DNA from: Neisseriaceae bacterium HSC-16F19
GTDB lineage: Bacteria; Pseudomonadota; Gammaproteobacteria; Burkholderiales; Neisseriaceae
DNA: 64,000 nt
Reading direction: 5' to 3'
Assembly (NCBI RefSeq): GCF_024171525.1
Contig: NZ_JALJZY010000014.1
Span: 1 to 64,000 of the forward strand
Both the position numbers and the translations under genes were made by a program. Shown piece by piece: positions 16,953 to 26,181 of the stretch. The notes under the pieces were generated by a model, which was not told the DNA's origin, ran no database searches, and saw only the letters and a program-made list of their open reading frames with translations. The stretch's first letter is position 1; each line of letters starts with the position of its first letter.

Positions 16953-18068
16953 ATGAAAGTAGGTTTTATCGGCTGGCGCGGCATGGTCGGCTCCGTGCTG
17001 ATGCAGCGCATGCAGGAAGAAAACGATTTCGCCTGTATTCCCGAAGCGTTTTTCTTCACCACCTCCAATCCGGGCGGCGCCGCCCCCGACTTCGGCCAGA
17101 CCGCCAAAACCCTGCTCGATGCCAATAATGTGGCCGAACTGGCCAAAATGGACATCATCGTCACCTGCCAGGGCGGCGATTACACCAAATCCGTCTACCA
17201 GCCCCTGCGCGACAGCGGCTGGGCGGGCTATTGGATTGATGCCGCTTCTGCGCTGCGCATGAACGACGACGCCATCATCGTGCTCGACCCGGTGAACCGC
17301 GACGTGATTGATGCCGGCCTGAAAAACGGCATCAAAAACTATGTCGGCGGCAACTGCACCGTATCGCTGATGCTGATGGCCCTGGGCGGCCTGTTCCAAA
17401 ACGGCCTGGTAGAATGGGCTTCTTCCATGACCTACCAAGCCGCTTCCGGCGCCGGTGCCAAAAATATGCGCGAACTCATCAGCGGCATGGGTGCCATCCA
17501 CGGCGAAGTGGCCGCCGAGCTGGCCGACCCGGCCAGCGCCATTTTGAATATCGACCGCAAAGTGTCCGACTTTTTGCGCAGTGAAGCCTATCCCAAAGCC
17601 AACTTCGGCGTACCGCTGGCCGGCAGCCTGATTCCGTGGATTGATGCCGATTTGGGTAACGGCCAGTCCAAAGAAGAATGGAAAGGCGATGTGGAAACCA
17701 ACAAAATCTTGGGAGGCAGCCGTCCGACCATCGTGGAAGGTTTGTGCGTGCGCGTGGGCGCCATGCGCTGCCACAGCCAGGCCATCACCCTGAAACTGAA
17801 ACAGGATTTGCCGGTGGCCGAGATTGAAAGCCTCTTGGCTTCCGCCAACGACTGGGTGAAAGTGGTGCCCAACACCAAAGAAGCCAGTATGCAGGAACTT
17901 ACCCCCGCTGCCGTAACCGGCACCCTCACCACCCCGGTGGGCCGCATCCGCAAACTGGCCATGGGCGGCGAATACATCAGCGCCTTCACCGTGGGCGACC
18001 AACTGCTGTGGGGCGCTGCCGAACCCATCCGCCGCATGCTGCGCATCGTCTTGGGCAATTTGGATTGA
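16953..18068 (+). CDS. asd: Aspartate-semialdehyde dehydrogenase
   Basis: Asd reduces aspartyl-4-phosphate to the semialdehyde with NADPH, feeding lysine/diaminopimelate, threonine and methionine synthesis. The 371-aa product starts MKVGFIGWRGMVGSVLMQRM (nucleotide-binding loop). It has the catalytic Cys in GGNCTVSLML at about residue 135 and the His region near 275. The ATG at 16953 is set by family alignment. The gene stands alone and ends in an uptake-sequence terminator. Confidence 0.97.
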   Translation: MKVGFIGWRGMVGSVLMQRMQEENDFACIPEAFFFTTSNPGGAAPDFGQTAKTLLDANNVAELAKMDIIVTCQGGDYTKSVYQPLRDSGWAGYWIDAASALRMNDDAIIVLDPVNRDVIDAGLKNGIKNYVGGNCTVSLMLMALGGLFQNGLVEWASSMTYQAASGAGAKNMRELISGMGAIHGEVAAELADPASAILNIDRKVSDFLRSEAYPKANFGVPLAGSLIPWIDADLGNGQSKEEWKGDVETNKILGGSRPTIVEGLCVRVGAMRCHSQAITLKLKQDLPVAEIESLLASANDWVKVVPNTKEASMQELTPAAVTGTLTTPVGRIRKLAMGGEYISAFTVGDQLLWGAAEPIRRMLRIVLGNLD

Positions 18069-18091
18069 TCGGTTTATTAAAGGTATACCGG

Positions 18092-18132
18092 GGCTGCCTG
18101 AAAGCGGAACAAGCCGTTCAGGCAGCTTTTTT
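18092..18132. terminator. Uptake-sequence terminator after asd
   Basis: GGCTGCCTGAA (from 18092) and TTCAGGCAGC (ending about 18126) flank a GC-containing loop, followed by TTTTTT. Confidence 0.85.
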
Positions 18133-18215
18133 GTGTCCGCGCAGACTTGATTTCCGATATCTATGTATATAAGGTATATCCGCAAGTACAGAGAACAGTA
18201 AGCGGGGAGGGACGC

Positions 18216-19316
18216 ATGGATACCTACGAACGTGCCGCCTGGCTGGAACTGGCTTGGACACCTTATGTGGGTTCGGGCAGTTTTTTGCGACTGTTGCAGC
18301 ATTTCGGTTCCGCTGCTGCAGCCTTGGCGGCCGATGCAGAGGCCGTCAAACCCTTATTGGCCAAACCCCTTGCCTTGAAATATTGGCACGGTGCCGAGGC
18401 GCGGCAGGCGGTGGAAGCGGCCTTGATTTGGGAGGCGGCGCATGAGGACGCGCGGCTGTTGCTGCTGGCCGATGCCGATTACCCGCCGCTCTTGGGCGAG
18501 GGCATCAGTCCGCCGCCGGTATTGTGCGTGCGCGGCGATACGGCTTATCTGCACCGTCCGGCCTTGGCCGTCGTCGGCAGCCGTCATGCCACGCCGCAGG
18601 CCCTGCGCATTGCCCGCGATTTTGCCCATGCTCTGTCGGATGCGGGTGTGACCGTGGTGTCCGGCATGGCCGGCGGCATAGACACTGCCGCCCACGAGGG
18701 CGCTTTGCAAGGCCGTAGCGGCACGGTGGCGGTGTGGGGCACGGGCATAGACAGCGTGTATCCGAAAAGCAACCGCGATTTGGCGCACCGCATTGTGGCG
18801 CAGGGTTGTGCGGTATCGGAATTCCCGCTCGGCACCAAACCGTTGGCCGCCAATTTCCCGCGCCGCAACCGCATCATTGCCGCTCTGTGCCAGGCCACCT
18901 TGGTGGTGGAGGCGGCATTGGAATCCGGCTCGCTGATTACCGCGCGGCTGGCAGCGGAAATGGGGCGCGAAGTGCTGGCCGTGCCCGGTTCCATCGACAA
19001 TCCGCACAGCAAAGGCTGTCATGCCTTAATCAAACAAGGCGCCAAACTCACCGAATCTTTGGACGACATCTGGCAGGAATGTCCGCTCTTGGCAGGCGCC
19101 GCCACACGGCTGCCTGAAAAAACAGTGCCGCAGGCGCCGGACGCGGTAGAAGAAAATACGCTGTTGCAACAAATGGGTTACGACCCGGTACACCCCGATG
19201 AGCTGGCTGCCGCTCTTGGCATGAGTGCGGCGGATGTGTATGCTGAATTAATGGAGCTGGAACTCGCCGGTACCGTGGCCGCTTTGTCCGGCGGCCGTTA
19301 CCAGCGTTTGGCGTAA
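18216..19316 (+). CDS. dprA: DNA-processing protein DprA
   Basis: DprA binds incoming single-stranded DNA and loads RecA during natural transformation. The 366-aa protein has an N-terminal SAM-like helical region and a Rossmann core (VVGSRHATPQ at about 130, SGMAGGIDTAAHEGAL). A C-terminal winged-helix domain (about 300-365) completes the protein. Start at 18216 follows GGGGAGG. Its presence fits the dense uptake sequences. One such sequence lies inside the gene and is translated as RLPEK. smg follows within 60 bases. Confidence 0.97.
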   Translation: MDTYERAAWLELAWTPYVGSGSFLRLLQHFGSAAAALAADAEAVKPLLAKPLALKYWHGAEARQAVEAALIWEAAHEDARLLLLADADYPPLLGEGISPPPVLCVRGDTAYLHRPALAVVGSRHATPQALRIARDFAHALSDAGVTVVSGMAGGIDTAAHEGALQGRSGTVAVWGTGIDSVYPKSNRDLAHRIVAQGCAVSEFPLGTKPLAANFPRRNRIIAALCQATLVVEAALESGSLITARLAAEMGREVLAVPGSIDNPHSKGCHALIKQGAKLTESLDDIWQECPLLAGAATRLPEKTVPQAPDAVEENTLLQQMGYDPVHPDELAAALGMSAADVYAELMELELAGTVAALSGGRYQRLA

Positions 19317-19373
19317 GCTTGCTTGGCTTTCAGGCAGCCTGACAACGCCTGTTGAGATTGATTAGGAACCCTT

Positions 19374-19835
19374 ATGTTGGATGTCATTGCTTTTCTGATT
19401 GCCCATTTTCAGGATTTCGACACCTGCCCGCCGCGCGAGGATTTGGGCGAAATCTTGGAGCGTGCCGGTTTTGAGGATGAAGACATCGGCGGCACGCTGT
19501 GGTTTCTGGATGTGATTAAAGAGCCGCCGCTGCTGCCGCCCGAACGTCTGCAAACCAGCCGCAGTCTGCGTGTGTATGCCGCCGACGAACAGGACTGGAT
19601 TCCGCCGGAAATACAGGGTCTGCTGCATTTTCTGGAACAAAACGGCGCCATTCATGCCGAACAGCGCGAGCTGATTTTGCATGTGCTGTTTTGCCAGAAC
19701 AATGATGAGGATTTGAGCCTGCAACACGCCAAGCTGGTGACCCTCTTGGTGTTGTGGGTGCAGAAATCCGAATTGCCGGTGCTTTTGGGCATGGAGCTGA
19801 TGTCTGCCTTGCACGGGCAGGAAACCCTGCACTGA
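19374..19835 (+). CDS. smg: Smg family protein
   Basis: This 153-aa protein matches the Smg (DUF494) family often found beside dprA. It starts MLDVIAFLIAHFQD and has the conserved ELPVLLGMELMSALHG-type C-terminus. No enzymatic motif is visible and the function is not established. It lies downstream of dprA on the same strand, as in many beta- and gammaproteobacteria. Confidence 0.93.
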   Translation: MLDVIAFLIAHFQDFDTCPPREDLGEILERAGFEDEDIGGTLWFLDVIKEPPLLPPERLQTSRSLRVYAADEQDWIPPEIQGLLHFLEQNGAIHAEQRELILHVLFCQNNDEDLSLQHAKLVTLLVLWVQKSELPVLLGMELMSALHGQETLH

Positions 19836-19855
19836 TTCAGAAGTAGTAGGTTGGG

Positions 19856-19914
19856 TCGTGAGACCCAACACGATCTCATGTTTCAGAAATGTTGGGTCTG
19901 GCGACCCAACCTAC
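19856..19914. repeat. GTAGGTTGGGT palindromic repeat, copy 1
   Basis: GTAGGTTGGGTCG at the left and its complement at the right bracket two inner TTGGGTC/GACCCAA hairpins. The same family recurs at 20013-20080 and 49699-49903. The 19836-20190 gap otherwise contains only uptake sequences and half of a Correia-like end (GAATTGGTAT at about 19921). Confidence 0.75.
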
Positions 19915-20012
19915 ACAACTGAATTGGTATAACCTAATATATATAGACAAACACCGCGGCTGCCGTTTTCAGGCAGCCTGAAACTTTGTAAAACCCTTTT
20001 CAGGTAACAGCT

Positions 20013-20080
20013 GTAGGTTGGGTCGTGAGACCCAACACTGTCAATACTCCGGAAATGTTGGGTCTGCCGACCCAACCTAC
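20013..20080. repeat. GTAGGTTGGGT palindromic repeat, copy 2
   Basis: Same layout as the copy at 19856: GTAGGTTGGGTCGTGAGAC at the left and GACCCAACCTAC at the right. Confidence 0.75.
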
Positions 20081-20190
20081 GAGACTGCCTGAAACGATAT
20101 AAAGCTGCATCATTCCCTCTCCCGCAGGGCGAGGGGCTTAAGGCAGCAGAACCGTAATTGCACACTAACAAACCCTATTGAACAAACACC

Positions 20191-22485
20191 ATGGCTAAGA
20201 ATTTATTGATCGTCGAGTCGCCTTCCAAGGCCAAGACTTTAAAAAAATACCTCGGCAGCGATTTTGAAATCCTTGCTTCCTACGGTCATGTGCGCGATCT
20301 GATTCCCAAAAACGGTGCGGTCGATACCGAGCATGATTTCGCCATGAAATACCAGCTGGTAAGCCGCAACAGCAAACATGTGGATGCCATTGTGTCGGCT
20401 GCCAAACAGGCCGAAAACCTCTATCTGGCCACGGACCCGGACCGCGAAGGCGAGGCCATTTCCTGGCATTTGCAGGAAATCCTCAAATCCAAGCGCGGCC
20501 TGAAAAACCTGCCCATGCAGCGGGTGGTCTTCCACGAAGTCACCCAAAAAGCGGTGCTGGAGGCCATTGCCCATCCGCGCGAATTGTCGCAAACCCTGGT
20601 CGATGCCCAACAGGCACGCCGGGCTTTGGATTATCTGGTGGGCTTTAATCTCTCGCCCCTGCTGTGGAAAAAAATCCGCCGCGGCCTCTCTGCGGGACGG
20701 GTGCAAAGCCCGGCGCTGCGCCTGATTTGCGAGCGCGAAAACGAAATCCGCGCCTTTGTGGCGCAGGAATACTGGACCGTGCATCTGGACAGTCACAAAA
20801 GCCGCACCAAATTCACCGCCAAGCTCACCCATTGGCAGGGGCAGAAACTGGAGCAGTTCGACATTGCCGACGAGGCGCAGCAAAGCGCCATGGTGGCCGA
20901 GCTGCAAGGCCAGGATGCCAGCGTGGCCAAGGTGGAAAAGAAAAAGCGCAGCCGCAACCCCGCCGCGCCGTTTACCACCTCCACCCTGCAACAGGAGGCC
21001 GTGCGCAAGCTGGGCATGACCACCGACCGCACCATGCGCACCGCACAGCAGCTCTATGAAGGCATAGATGTGGGGCAGGGCGCCATCGGTCTGATTACCT
21101 ATATGCGTACCGACTCCCTGAGCCTGTCGGACGATGCCGTCACCGAAATCCGCCATTACATCGACCATAAAATCGGTGCCGACTATCTGCCGTCTGCCCC
21201 CAAGGTGTACAAAACCAAGTCCAAAAACGCGCAAGAGGCGCACGAGGCCATCCGCCCGACTTCGGTCTACCGCACACCCGAGTCGGTAAAGCCGTTTTTG
21301 AGCGCCGACCAGTTCAAGCTCTACCAAATGATTTGGCAGCGCACCGTGGCCTGCCAAATGGCACCGGCACGTTTTGACACCACCACCGTGGATATTGTTG
21401 CCGGTAAAGGCATTTTCCGCGTCACCGGCCAGGTGCAGACCTTTGCCGGTTTCCTGAGCGTGTACGAAGAAGGCGTGGACGATGCCGACGATGACGAAGA
21501 CAATAAAAAACTGCCGGAACTGAAAGAGGGCGAAGCCCTGCCGGTGGACAAAGTCTACGGCGAGCAGCATTTCACCCAGGCGCCGCCGCGCTATTCCGAA
21601 GCCAGTCTGGTGAAGGCGCTGGAAGAATTCGGCATCGGCCGCCCGTCCACCTACGCCAGCATTATTTCCACGCTTAAAGACCGCGAATACGTGACCTTGG
21701 AGCAAAAACGCTTTTTGCCCACCGACACCGGCGAAGTGGTGAACAAATTCCTTACCGAGCATTTCGCCCAATATGTGGATTACCACTTTACCGCGCGCTT
21801 GGAGGACCAGCTTGATGATATTGCCAACGGCAAACGCGCCTGGGTGCCGGTGATGCAGCAGTTCTGGAAAGGCTTTCACAAACAGATTCAGGACAAGGAA
21901 GGCATTTCCCGTGCAGAACTCACCAGCGAGAGCTTGGACGAAACCTGCCCCAAATGCGGTCAGCACCAGCTGCAAATCAAATTCGGCAAACGCGGCCGCT
22001 TTATCGCCTGCTCCGGTTACCCGGATTGCGATTACACCCGCAATGTCAACGAAAGCGCTGAAGATGCGGCCAAGGCGGCGGAAGAGCCGACGGTGGTGGA
22101 AGGGCGCGACTGCCCCAAATGCGGCGGCCAGCTGGTGTATAAAAAAGGCCGTTACGGCAAGTTTATCGGCTGCGCCAACTACCCCAAGTGCAAGCACATC
22201 GAGCCTTTGGAAAAACCCAAAGACACCGGCGTGGCCTGCCCCAAATGCGGCAAAGGCCATCTGATCGAGCGCAAATCGCGCTACGGCAAGCTGTTTTACA
22301 GCTGCAATACCTATCCGGATTGCGATTACGCCACCTGGAACCCGCCGGTGGCCGAAACCTGCCCGCAATGCCAATGGCCGGTGCTGACCATCAAAACCAC
22401 CAAACGCTGGGGCGTGGAAAAAGTCTGCCCGCAGAAAGAATGCGGCTGGAAAGAGCAGATTGAAGCGCCTGCGCCTAAGGAGTAG
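20191..22485 (+). CDS. topA: DNA topoisomerase I
   Basis: TopA relaxes negative supercoils through a transient 5'-phosphotyrosine link. The 764-aa protein begins with the Toprim domain (LLIVESPSKAKTLKKYL, DPDREGEAISWH). The catalytic Tyr is in GLITYMRTDS at about residue 308. Three canonical C-terminal zinc-ribbon repeats follow (CPKCG...CSGYPDC, CPKCG...CANYPKC, CPKCG...CNTYPDC), plus a fourth degenerate one (CPQC...CPQKEC). The ATG at 20191 is directly before the conserved start. Confidence 0.98.
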   Translation: MAKNLLIVESPSKAKTLKKYLGSDFEILASYGHVRDLIPKNGAVDTEHDFAMKYQLVSRNSKHVDAIVSAAKQAENLYLATDPDREGEAISWHLQEILKSKRGLKNLPMQRVVFHEVTQKAVLEAIAHPRELSQTLVDAQQARRALDYLVGFNLSPLLWKKIRRGLSAGRVQSPALRLICERENEIRAFVAQEYWTVHLDSHKSRTKFTAKLTHWQGQKLEQFDIADEAQQSAMVAELQGQDASVAKVEKKKRSRNPAAPFTTSTLQQEAVRKLGMTTDRTMRTAQQLYEGIDVGQGAIGLITYMRTDSLSLSDDAVTEIRHYIDHKIGADYLPSAPKVYKTKSKNAQEAHEAIRPTSVYRTPESVKPFLSADQFKLYQMIWQRTVACQMAPARFDTTTVDIVAGKGIFRVTGQVQTFAGFLSVYEEGVDDADDDEDNKKLPELKEGEALPVDKVYGEQHFTQAPPRYSEASLVKALEEFGIGRPSTYASIISTLKDREYVTLEQKRFLPTDTGEVVNKFLTEHFAQYVDYHFTARLEDQLDDIANGKRAWVPVMQQFWKGFHKQIQDKEGISRAELTSESLDETCPKCGQHQLQIKFGKRGRFIACSGYPDCDYTRNVNESAEDAAKAAEEPTVVEGRDCPKCGGQLVYKKGRYGKFIGCANYPKCKHIEPLEKPKDTGVACPKCGKGHLIERKSRYGKLFYSCNTYPDCDYATWNPPVAETCPQCQWPVLTIKTTKRWGVEKVCPQKECGWKEQIEAPAPKE

Positions 22486-22552
22486 GTTTGAGGCTGCCTG
22501 AAAATGCAGCTTAATGTGTTTTATTGAGTCCACCCACGATAAGGAGTAAGTC

Positions 22553-23008
22553 ATGTCCGAGCAAGCCCAAGAACCCCAAAACCAAGCGGAAAACCAAGAA
22601 GTTGAAACCCAGGTGTATCGTGCCCCGGAGCAGCCTGCCGCGCAGCCCGAACCGGCTCCGGCTGCCGCCGCGCAAAACACACTGCCCGACGACGACCTGA
22701 ATCTGGCCATGCTGGCGCACTTGGGCGGTATTTTGCTGGGCTTTATCCCCGCGCTGATTATCTGGCTGATGAACAAAGACAAGGCCGACAAAGCCTTTGT
22801 CAATGATCAGGCCAAAGAGGCGCTGAATTTCCAAATCACCCTGGTGATCGGCTATATTGCGAGCGGCTTTCTGTACATTATCTTCATCGGTTTTATTTTG
22901 ACGCTCGTTTTGCTGTTGGCAAATTTGGTTTTGTGCATTCTGGCTGCCTTGGCCGCCAAACGCGGTGAAACCTACCGTTACCCCTTTGCACTGCGTCTGT
23001 TGAAGTAA
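22553..23008 (+). CDS. DUF4870-type membrane protein
   Basis: The 151-aa protein has a Pro/Ala/Gln-rich N-terminal 45 residues. After this come three to four hydrophobic helices (about 50-130) with the DUF4870 pattern NLAMLAHLGG...FVNDQAKEALNFQIT. Function is unknown. ATAAGGAG lies before the ATG. An uptake-sequence terminator follows. Confidence 0.85.
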   Translation: MSEQAQEPQNQAENQEVETQVYRAPEQPAAQPEPAPAAAAQNTLPDDDLNLAMLAHLGGILLGFIPALIIWLMNKDKADKAFVNDQAKEALNFQITLVIGYIASGFLYIIFIGFILTLVLLLANLVLCILAALAAKRGETYRYPFALRLLK

Positions 23009-23016
23009 GCGGCAAC

Positions 23017-23079
23017 AGGCTGCCTGAAAGGTTTTTGCTACGCAGAAATTCACTGCGTGCGCTTTCAGGCAGCCTTTAT
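23017..23079. terminator. Uptake-sequence hairpin after the DUF4870 gene
   Basis: AGGCTGCCTGAAAG at the left and CTTTCAGGCAGCCT at the right pair around a loop that contains its own CGCAG/CTGCG stem. TTTATT follows. Confidence 0.75.
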
Positions 23080-23108
23080 TGCTGGCTGATTTAAAAAAGC
23101 ATCGGATT

Positions 23109-24092
23109 ATGTTTAAAAAACCGCCTGTCCACATCCTGCGCCACGGCCTGTATGCGGCGCTGCTGACCTTGTTGGCTGCCTGCGGACAACAGCAGGCAGC
23201 ATCGGAATACCATGCACCGGCTGCGGCGCAAAGTGCCGCCTATGATGCGGTAGAGGAATCGCACGCAGCCGAGGGCAAGGAAACCGCCACCGTGCACGAC
23301 AGCGCCGTGCTGAGCCAGGAAGTTGAAGGGCGGCAGCTGGTGTTGGCGGCGGATTTGGAATTTCAAACCGACAATGTGCGCCAAACCACCGCCGCCATCG
23401 AAAACATGACCGTATCCGGCGGCGGTTTTGTGCAGCAAAGCGCCATTCACACCGCCGTTTTGGACGAGCAGGATTATCCGCAGCAGGACGGCACCGTGCT
23501 GCGCATCCGCCGCTATGTGCATCACGGCGATATGACGGTACGCGTCCCGCGCGACCATGCCGCCGCGTTTGTGCAGCAGTTGCAGGAACATATCCGCTTT
23601 CTCGACGGCCAGCATTTCAGCGCCACCGATGTCAGTCTCGACATCCGCCGCCAGCAACTGGCCGCCGAGCGCGAACGCGCCTTGAGCGCGCGTTTGGGCG
23701 AAGTGGCGGATTCGGACGAAGACAGCAATAAAAAAGGCACGGGAAGCGTGGTACAGCGCCAGTTTGATGCCCGTGCTGCGGCGGAATACGCACGCCTGCA
23801 ACAGGCTTATTGGCAAGACCAGGTGGATTTCGCCACCCTGCGTCTGCAATTCAGGCAGCCCGAAGCCTTGGTGCGCCAAAACGTGCCGGACACCCGGCAA
23901 CTGGCACGCCAATACCGCCCCGGCTTCTGGGTGTCTGCCAAGCATATGCTTGGCGAGGGCTGGTACGGTTTGATACAGGCCGGTCTGCTGGCCATCGCTT
24001 TGTGGCCCTTGTGGTTGCTGTTGGCTGCTGTGGTCACTCTGTGGCGCTGGCTGCGCCGCCGCAAACGGCAGCGGCAGGCGCGTGGCGGATAG
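23109..24092 (+). CDS. DUF4349 lipoprotein
   Basis: The 327-aa protein has a lipoprotein signal with lipobox LAAC (Cys25). It then has a DUF4349 domain (about 75-310) with an internal helical segment rich in Arg, Gln and Glu. A C-terminal membrane helix at about 285-310 and a basic tail (RRRKRQRQ) close the protein. It is likely anchored in the cell envelope; the function of the family is unknown. The start at 23109 was chosen because it places the signal peptide at the N-terminus. Confidence 0.82.
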   Translation: MFKKPPVHILRHGLYAALLTLLAACGQQQAASEYHAPAAAQSAAYDAVEESHAAEGKETATVHDSAVLSQEVEGRQLVLAADLEFQTDNVRQTTAAIENMTVSGGGFVQQSAIHTAVLDEQDYPQQDGTVLRIRRYVHHGDMTVRVPRDHAAAFVQQLQEHIRFLDGQHFSATDVSLDIRRQQLAAERERALSARLGEVADSDEDSNKKGTGSVVQRQFDARAAAEYARLQQAYWQDQVDFATLRLQFRQPEALVRQNVPDTRQLARQYRPGFWVSAKHMLGEGWYGLIQAGLLAIALWPLWLLLAAVVTLWRWLRRRKRQRQARGG

Positions 24093-24115
24093 GTTTCAGG
24101 CAGCCTAAAAGCAGC

Positions 24116-24194
24116 CGTAGGGTGGGCATGCTTGCCCACCATTTTAAATCGCTGATTAAGCAATATGATTGGTGGGCATAAATGCCCACCCTAC
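24116..24194. repeat. Pair of GTAGGGTGGGCAT palindromes
   Basis: GTAGGGTGGGCATGCTTGCC is at 24117, and GTGGGCATAAATGCCCACC with CCCTAC is at 24173-24194, as a larger inverted pair. A CATCCTGCGCGCAGTCGCAGG module follows at about 24224. Confidence 0.65.
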
Positions 24195-24281
24195 CTGCAC
24201 GCAGCATAACGAAATCCTGGTCATCCTGCGCGCAGTCGCAGGATCCGTTCAGGCAGCCTTTTCTGATTATTCCATCTCATC

Positions 24282-24938
24282 ATGACCCGTTCCCGTATCA
24301 GTCCCACCTTACTCAAACGCCTGCTGTGGCTGTGGTTCGGCCTGTTCCTGCCGCTGCTGCTGGCCGGGGTGATTGCCGAAGACGTGTGGGACCGGGAACG
24401 CTATGCCTTTGAACAGCCCTTGATGCTGGCGGTGCACCGTTATACCGCCGGTACGCTGTGGGAAGAGGTGGCGCTGGTGTTGCACTGGTTGGGCAAATGG
24501 CCGGCGGCCACGCTGATGGCAGTATTGTTGGCTTGGTATGAAAGCCGCCAGCAGCGGCGGGCGCGGGCGGTGTTTGTGTTGGCGGGGGCGGCGCTCTCCA
24601 CCGCAATTATGTCGGTGGCCAAAGCCTTTTTCGACCGTGCGCGCCCGGAGTTGTGGCCGCGGCTGGTGGAGGAAACCAGCGCTTCTTTTCCCAGCGGCCA
24701 CAGCACTTTTGCCGCGGCACTGGCGGTGACGGTGGTGCTGTTGTGCTGGCAGCGCCCGTATCGCTGGCCGGTATTGGTACTGGCCGTGGCACTGGCCGCT
24801 TTGGCCGGTTTCTCGCGTGTGGTGCTGGGGGTGCATTATCCCACCGATGTGCTGGTGGGCTGGATTACCGGCGCTTTAACCGTGTTGGGCATTTTCCAGA
24901 TTATGCGCGGGCGCTGGTGGCGGGGAAGGGCGCAGTAA
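24282..24938 (+). CDS. PAP2-family membrane phosphatase
   Basis: The 218-aa membrane protein carries all three PAP2 signature segments: KAFFDRARP (about 110), PSGHS (about 133) and SRVVLGVHYPTD (about 178-190). The family removes phosphate from lipid phosphates such as undecaprenyl pyrophosphate, phosphatidic acid or phosphatidylglycerophosphate; which one applies here is not evident. About five membrane helices are visible. No good ribosome binding site is visible before the ATG. Confidence 0.9.
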   Translation: MTRSRISPTLLKRLLWLWFGLFLPLLLAGVIAEDVWDRERYAFEQPLMLAVHRYTAGTLWEEVALVLHWLGKWPAATLMAVLLAWYESRQQRRARAVFVLAGAALSTAIMSVAKAFFDRARPELWPRLVEETSASFPSGHSTFAAALAVTVVLLCWQRPYRWPVLVLAVALAALAGFSRVVLGVHYPTDVLVGWITGALTVLGIFQIMRGRWWRGRAQ

Positions 24939-24984
24939 GCCCCTGTTCAGGCAGCCTGAAAACCCGATTACAGAAAGTCTTTGT

Positions 24985-25554
24985 GTGAAACACAACAAAC
25001 ATCAAAACCAAATCCGCATCATCGGCGGCCTGCACCGCGGCCGCAAACTGGCCTTTCCCGATGCCGAAGGTCTGCGCCCGACGCCGGACAGCGTGCGTGA
25101 ACGCCTGTTTAACTGGCTGGGGCAGGATTTGACCGGGCAGCGGGTGCTGGACATGTTTGCCGGTAGCGGCGCCCTGGGTTTGGAAGCGGCATCGCGGCAT
25201 GCGGCGCAAGTGGTGCTGGTGGAGCGCCAGCGCACCGTGGCTCAGGCTTTGCACCGGCATGTGCGCACCCTGGCGGTGGCGGCGGAAGTGGTGGAAGCCG
25301 ATGCCTTGGCATTTTTGCAACAGCGTCCGGCGGCCTTTGACGGCGTGTTTCTGGACCCGCCCTTTGCCTGGCGGGATTGGCAAACTTTGTGGCCTTTATT
25401 GGCCGAGTGTTTGAAAGAGGGTGCCTGGGTCTATGTGGAGGCGGGCAGGCTGCCTGAATGGCCGCCGTTTCTGGCATTGCAGAAGTCCGGTCAGGCGGGC
25501 ATGAGCCGTTATGCTTTGCTGCGGTGCACGCAAAACCCGGATGCCGCGCTGTGA
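24985..25554 (+). CDS. rsmD: 16S rRNA (guanine966-N2)-methyltransferase RsmD
   Basis: RsmD methylates G966 of 16S rRNA. The 189-aa protein has RIIGGLHRGRKL at the N-terminus, LRPTPDSVRERLFNWL, the SAM-binding VLDMFAGSGALGLEA and the catalytic LDPPF. Translation starts at GTG. An uptake sequence in the gene is read as RLPEW. It follows the PAP2 gene by 46 bases. Confidence 0.96.
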   Translation: MKHNKHQNQIRIIGGLHRGRKLAFPDAEGLRPTPDSVRERLFNWLGQDLTGQRVLDMFAGSGALGLEAASRHAAQVVLVERQRTVAQALHRHVRTLAVAAEVVEADALAFLQQRPAAFDGVFLDPPFAWRDWQTLWPLLAECLKEGAWVYVEAGRLPEWPPFLALQKSGQAGMSRYALLRCTQNPDAAL

Positions 25555-25567
25555 ATGGGCGGCTTTG

Positions 25568-25576
25568 TGCTATAAT
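25568..25576 (+). promoter_or_regulatory. Extended -10 promoter for the ferredoxin gene
   Basis: TGCTATAAT (25568-25576) is a full extended -10 element 35 bases before the ferredoxin start. The -35 region is weak. Confidence 0.6.
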
Positions 25577-25611
25577 TCCAGCCTTTTCGGTTATTGTTTG
25601 AAGGATTTACC

Positions 25612-25863
25612 ATGTCACTCTTTATTACAGACGAGTGCATCAACTGCGACGTATGCGAGCCCGAGTGCCCCAACGACGCCATTTCCCAAGGGGACGAAAT
25701 TTACGAAATCGCCCCGGAAAAATGCACCCAGTGCGTGGGTCACTACGACGAGCCGCAGTGCCAGCAGGTGTGCCCGGTGGACTGCATTTTGATAGACGAA
25801 GAGCATCCGGAGACTGAGGAAGAGTTGCACGCCAAGTACGAGCGCCTGATGCAGTCAAAATAA
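25612..25863 (+). CDS. 2[4Fe-4S] ferredoxin, YfhL type
   Basis: The 83-aa electron carrier has two cluster-binding sets: Cys at CINCDVCEPEC and Cys at CTQCVGHYDEPQCQQVCPVDC. The longer spacing in the second set is the hallmark of YfhL/Allochromatium-type ferredoxins. The C-terminal 20 residues are acidic and helical. AAGGATT precedes the ATG at 25612. The gene is monocistronic, just upstream of the tRNA-tuf block. Confidence 0.93.
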   Translation: MSLFITDECINCDVCEPECPNDAISQGDEIYEIAPEKCTQCVGHYDEPQCQQVCPVDCILIDEEHPETEEELHAKYERLMQSK

Positions 25864-25929
25864 GTTAAAAATAATTGCCTTTGCAAACAGCCTGCTAATT
25901 TTTTTTTGGCAGATTCGCGGCAAATAGGC

Positions 25930-25958
25930 TTGACGGGGTAAAAAGGCTAAATTATTAT
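25930..25958 (+). promoter_or_regulatory. Sigma-70 promoter for the tRNA-tuf operon
   Basis: TTGACG (25930-25935) and TATTAT (25953-25958) are separated by 17 bases. Tyr-tRNA starts 14 bases further on. This is near consensus and well placed. Confidence 0.85.
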
Positions 25959-25971
25959 CTCGTTCTCTTTT

Positions 25972-26055
25972 GGTGGGATTCCCGAGCGGTCAAAGGGGGC
26001 AGACTGTAAATCTGTTGCGAGAGCTTCGAAGGTTCGAATCCTTCTCCCACCACCA
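25972..26055 (+). tRNA. tRNA-Tyr (GTA)
   Basis: The acceptor stem GGTGGGA/TCCCACC closes, the anticodon GTA is at 26006-26008, a long variable arm is present, the T-arm is GGTTCGAATCC, and CCA is encoded. Confidence 0.96.
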
Positions 26056-26102
26056 CAATTCAAGTCTGACTTGGAGTGGCGGTAAGCAAGAAGCTAGTTA
26101 TA

Positions 26103-26176
26103 GCGGGTGTAGCTCAATGGTAGAGCAGAAGCCTTCCAAGCTTACGGTGAGGGTTCGATTCCCTTCACCCGCTCCA
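26103..26176 (+). tRNA. tRNA-Gly (TCC)
   Basis: The acceptor stem GCGGGTG/CACCCGC closes, the anticodon TCC is at 26135-26137, the T-arm is GGGTTCGATTCCC, and CCA is encoded. Confidence 0.96.
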
Positions 26177-26181
26177 TATGA

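Noticed and set aside
19856..20080. CRISPR-like array
   Set aside because: The repeats are palindromic, few, irregularly spaced and lack uniform spacers or cas genes nearby. They are intergenic palindromes.
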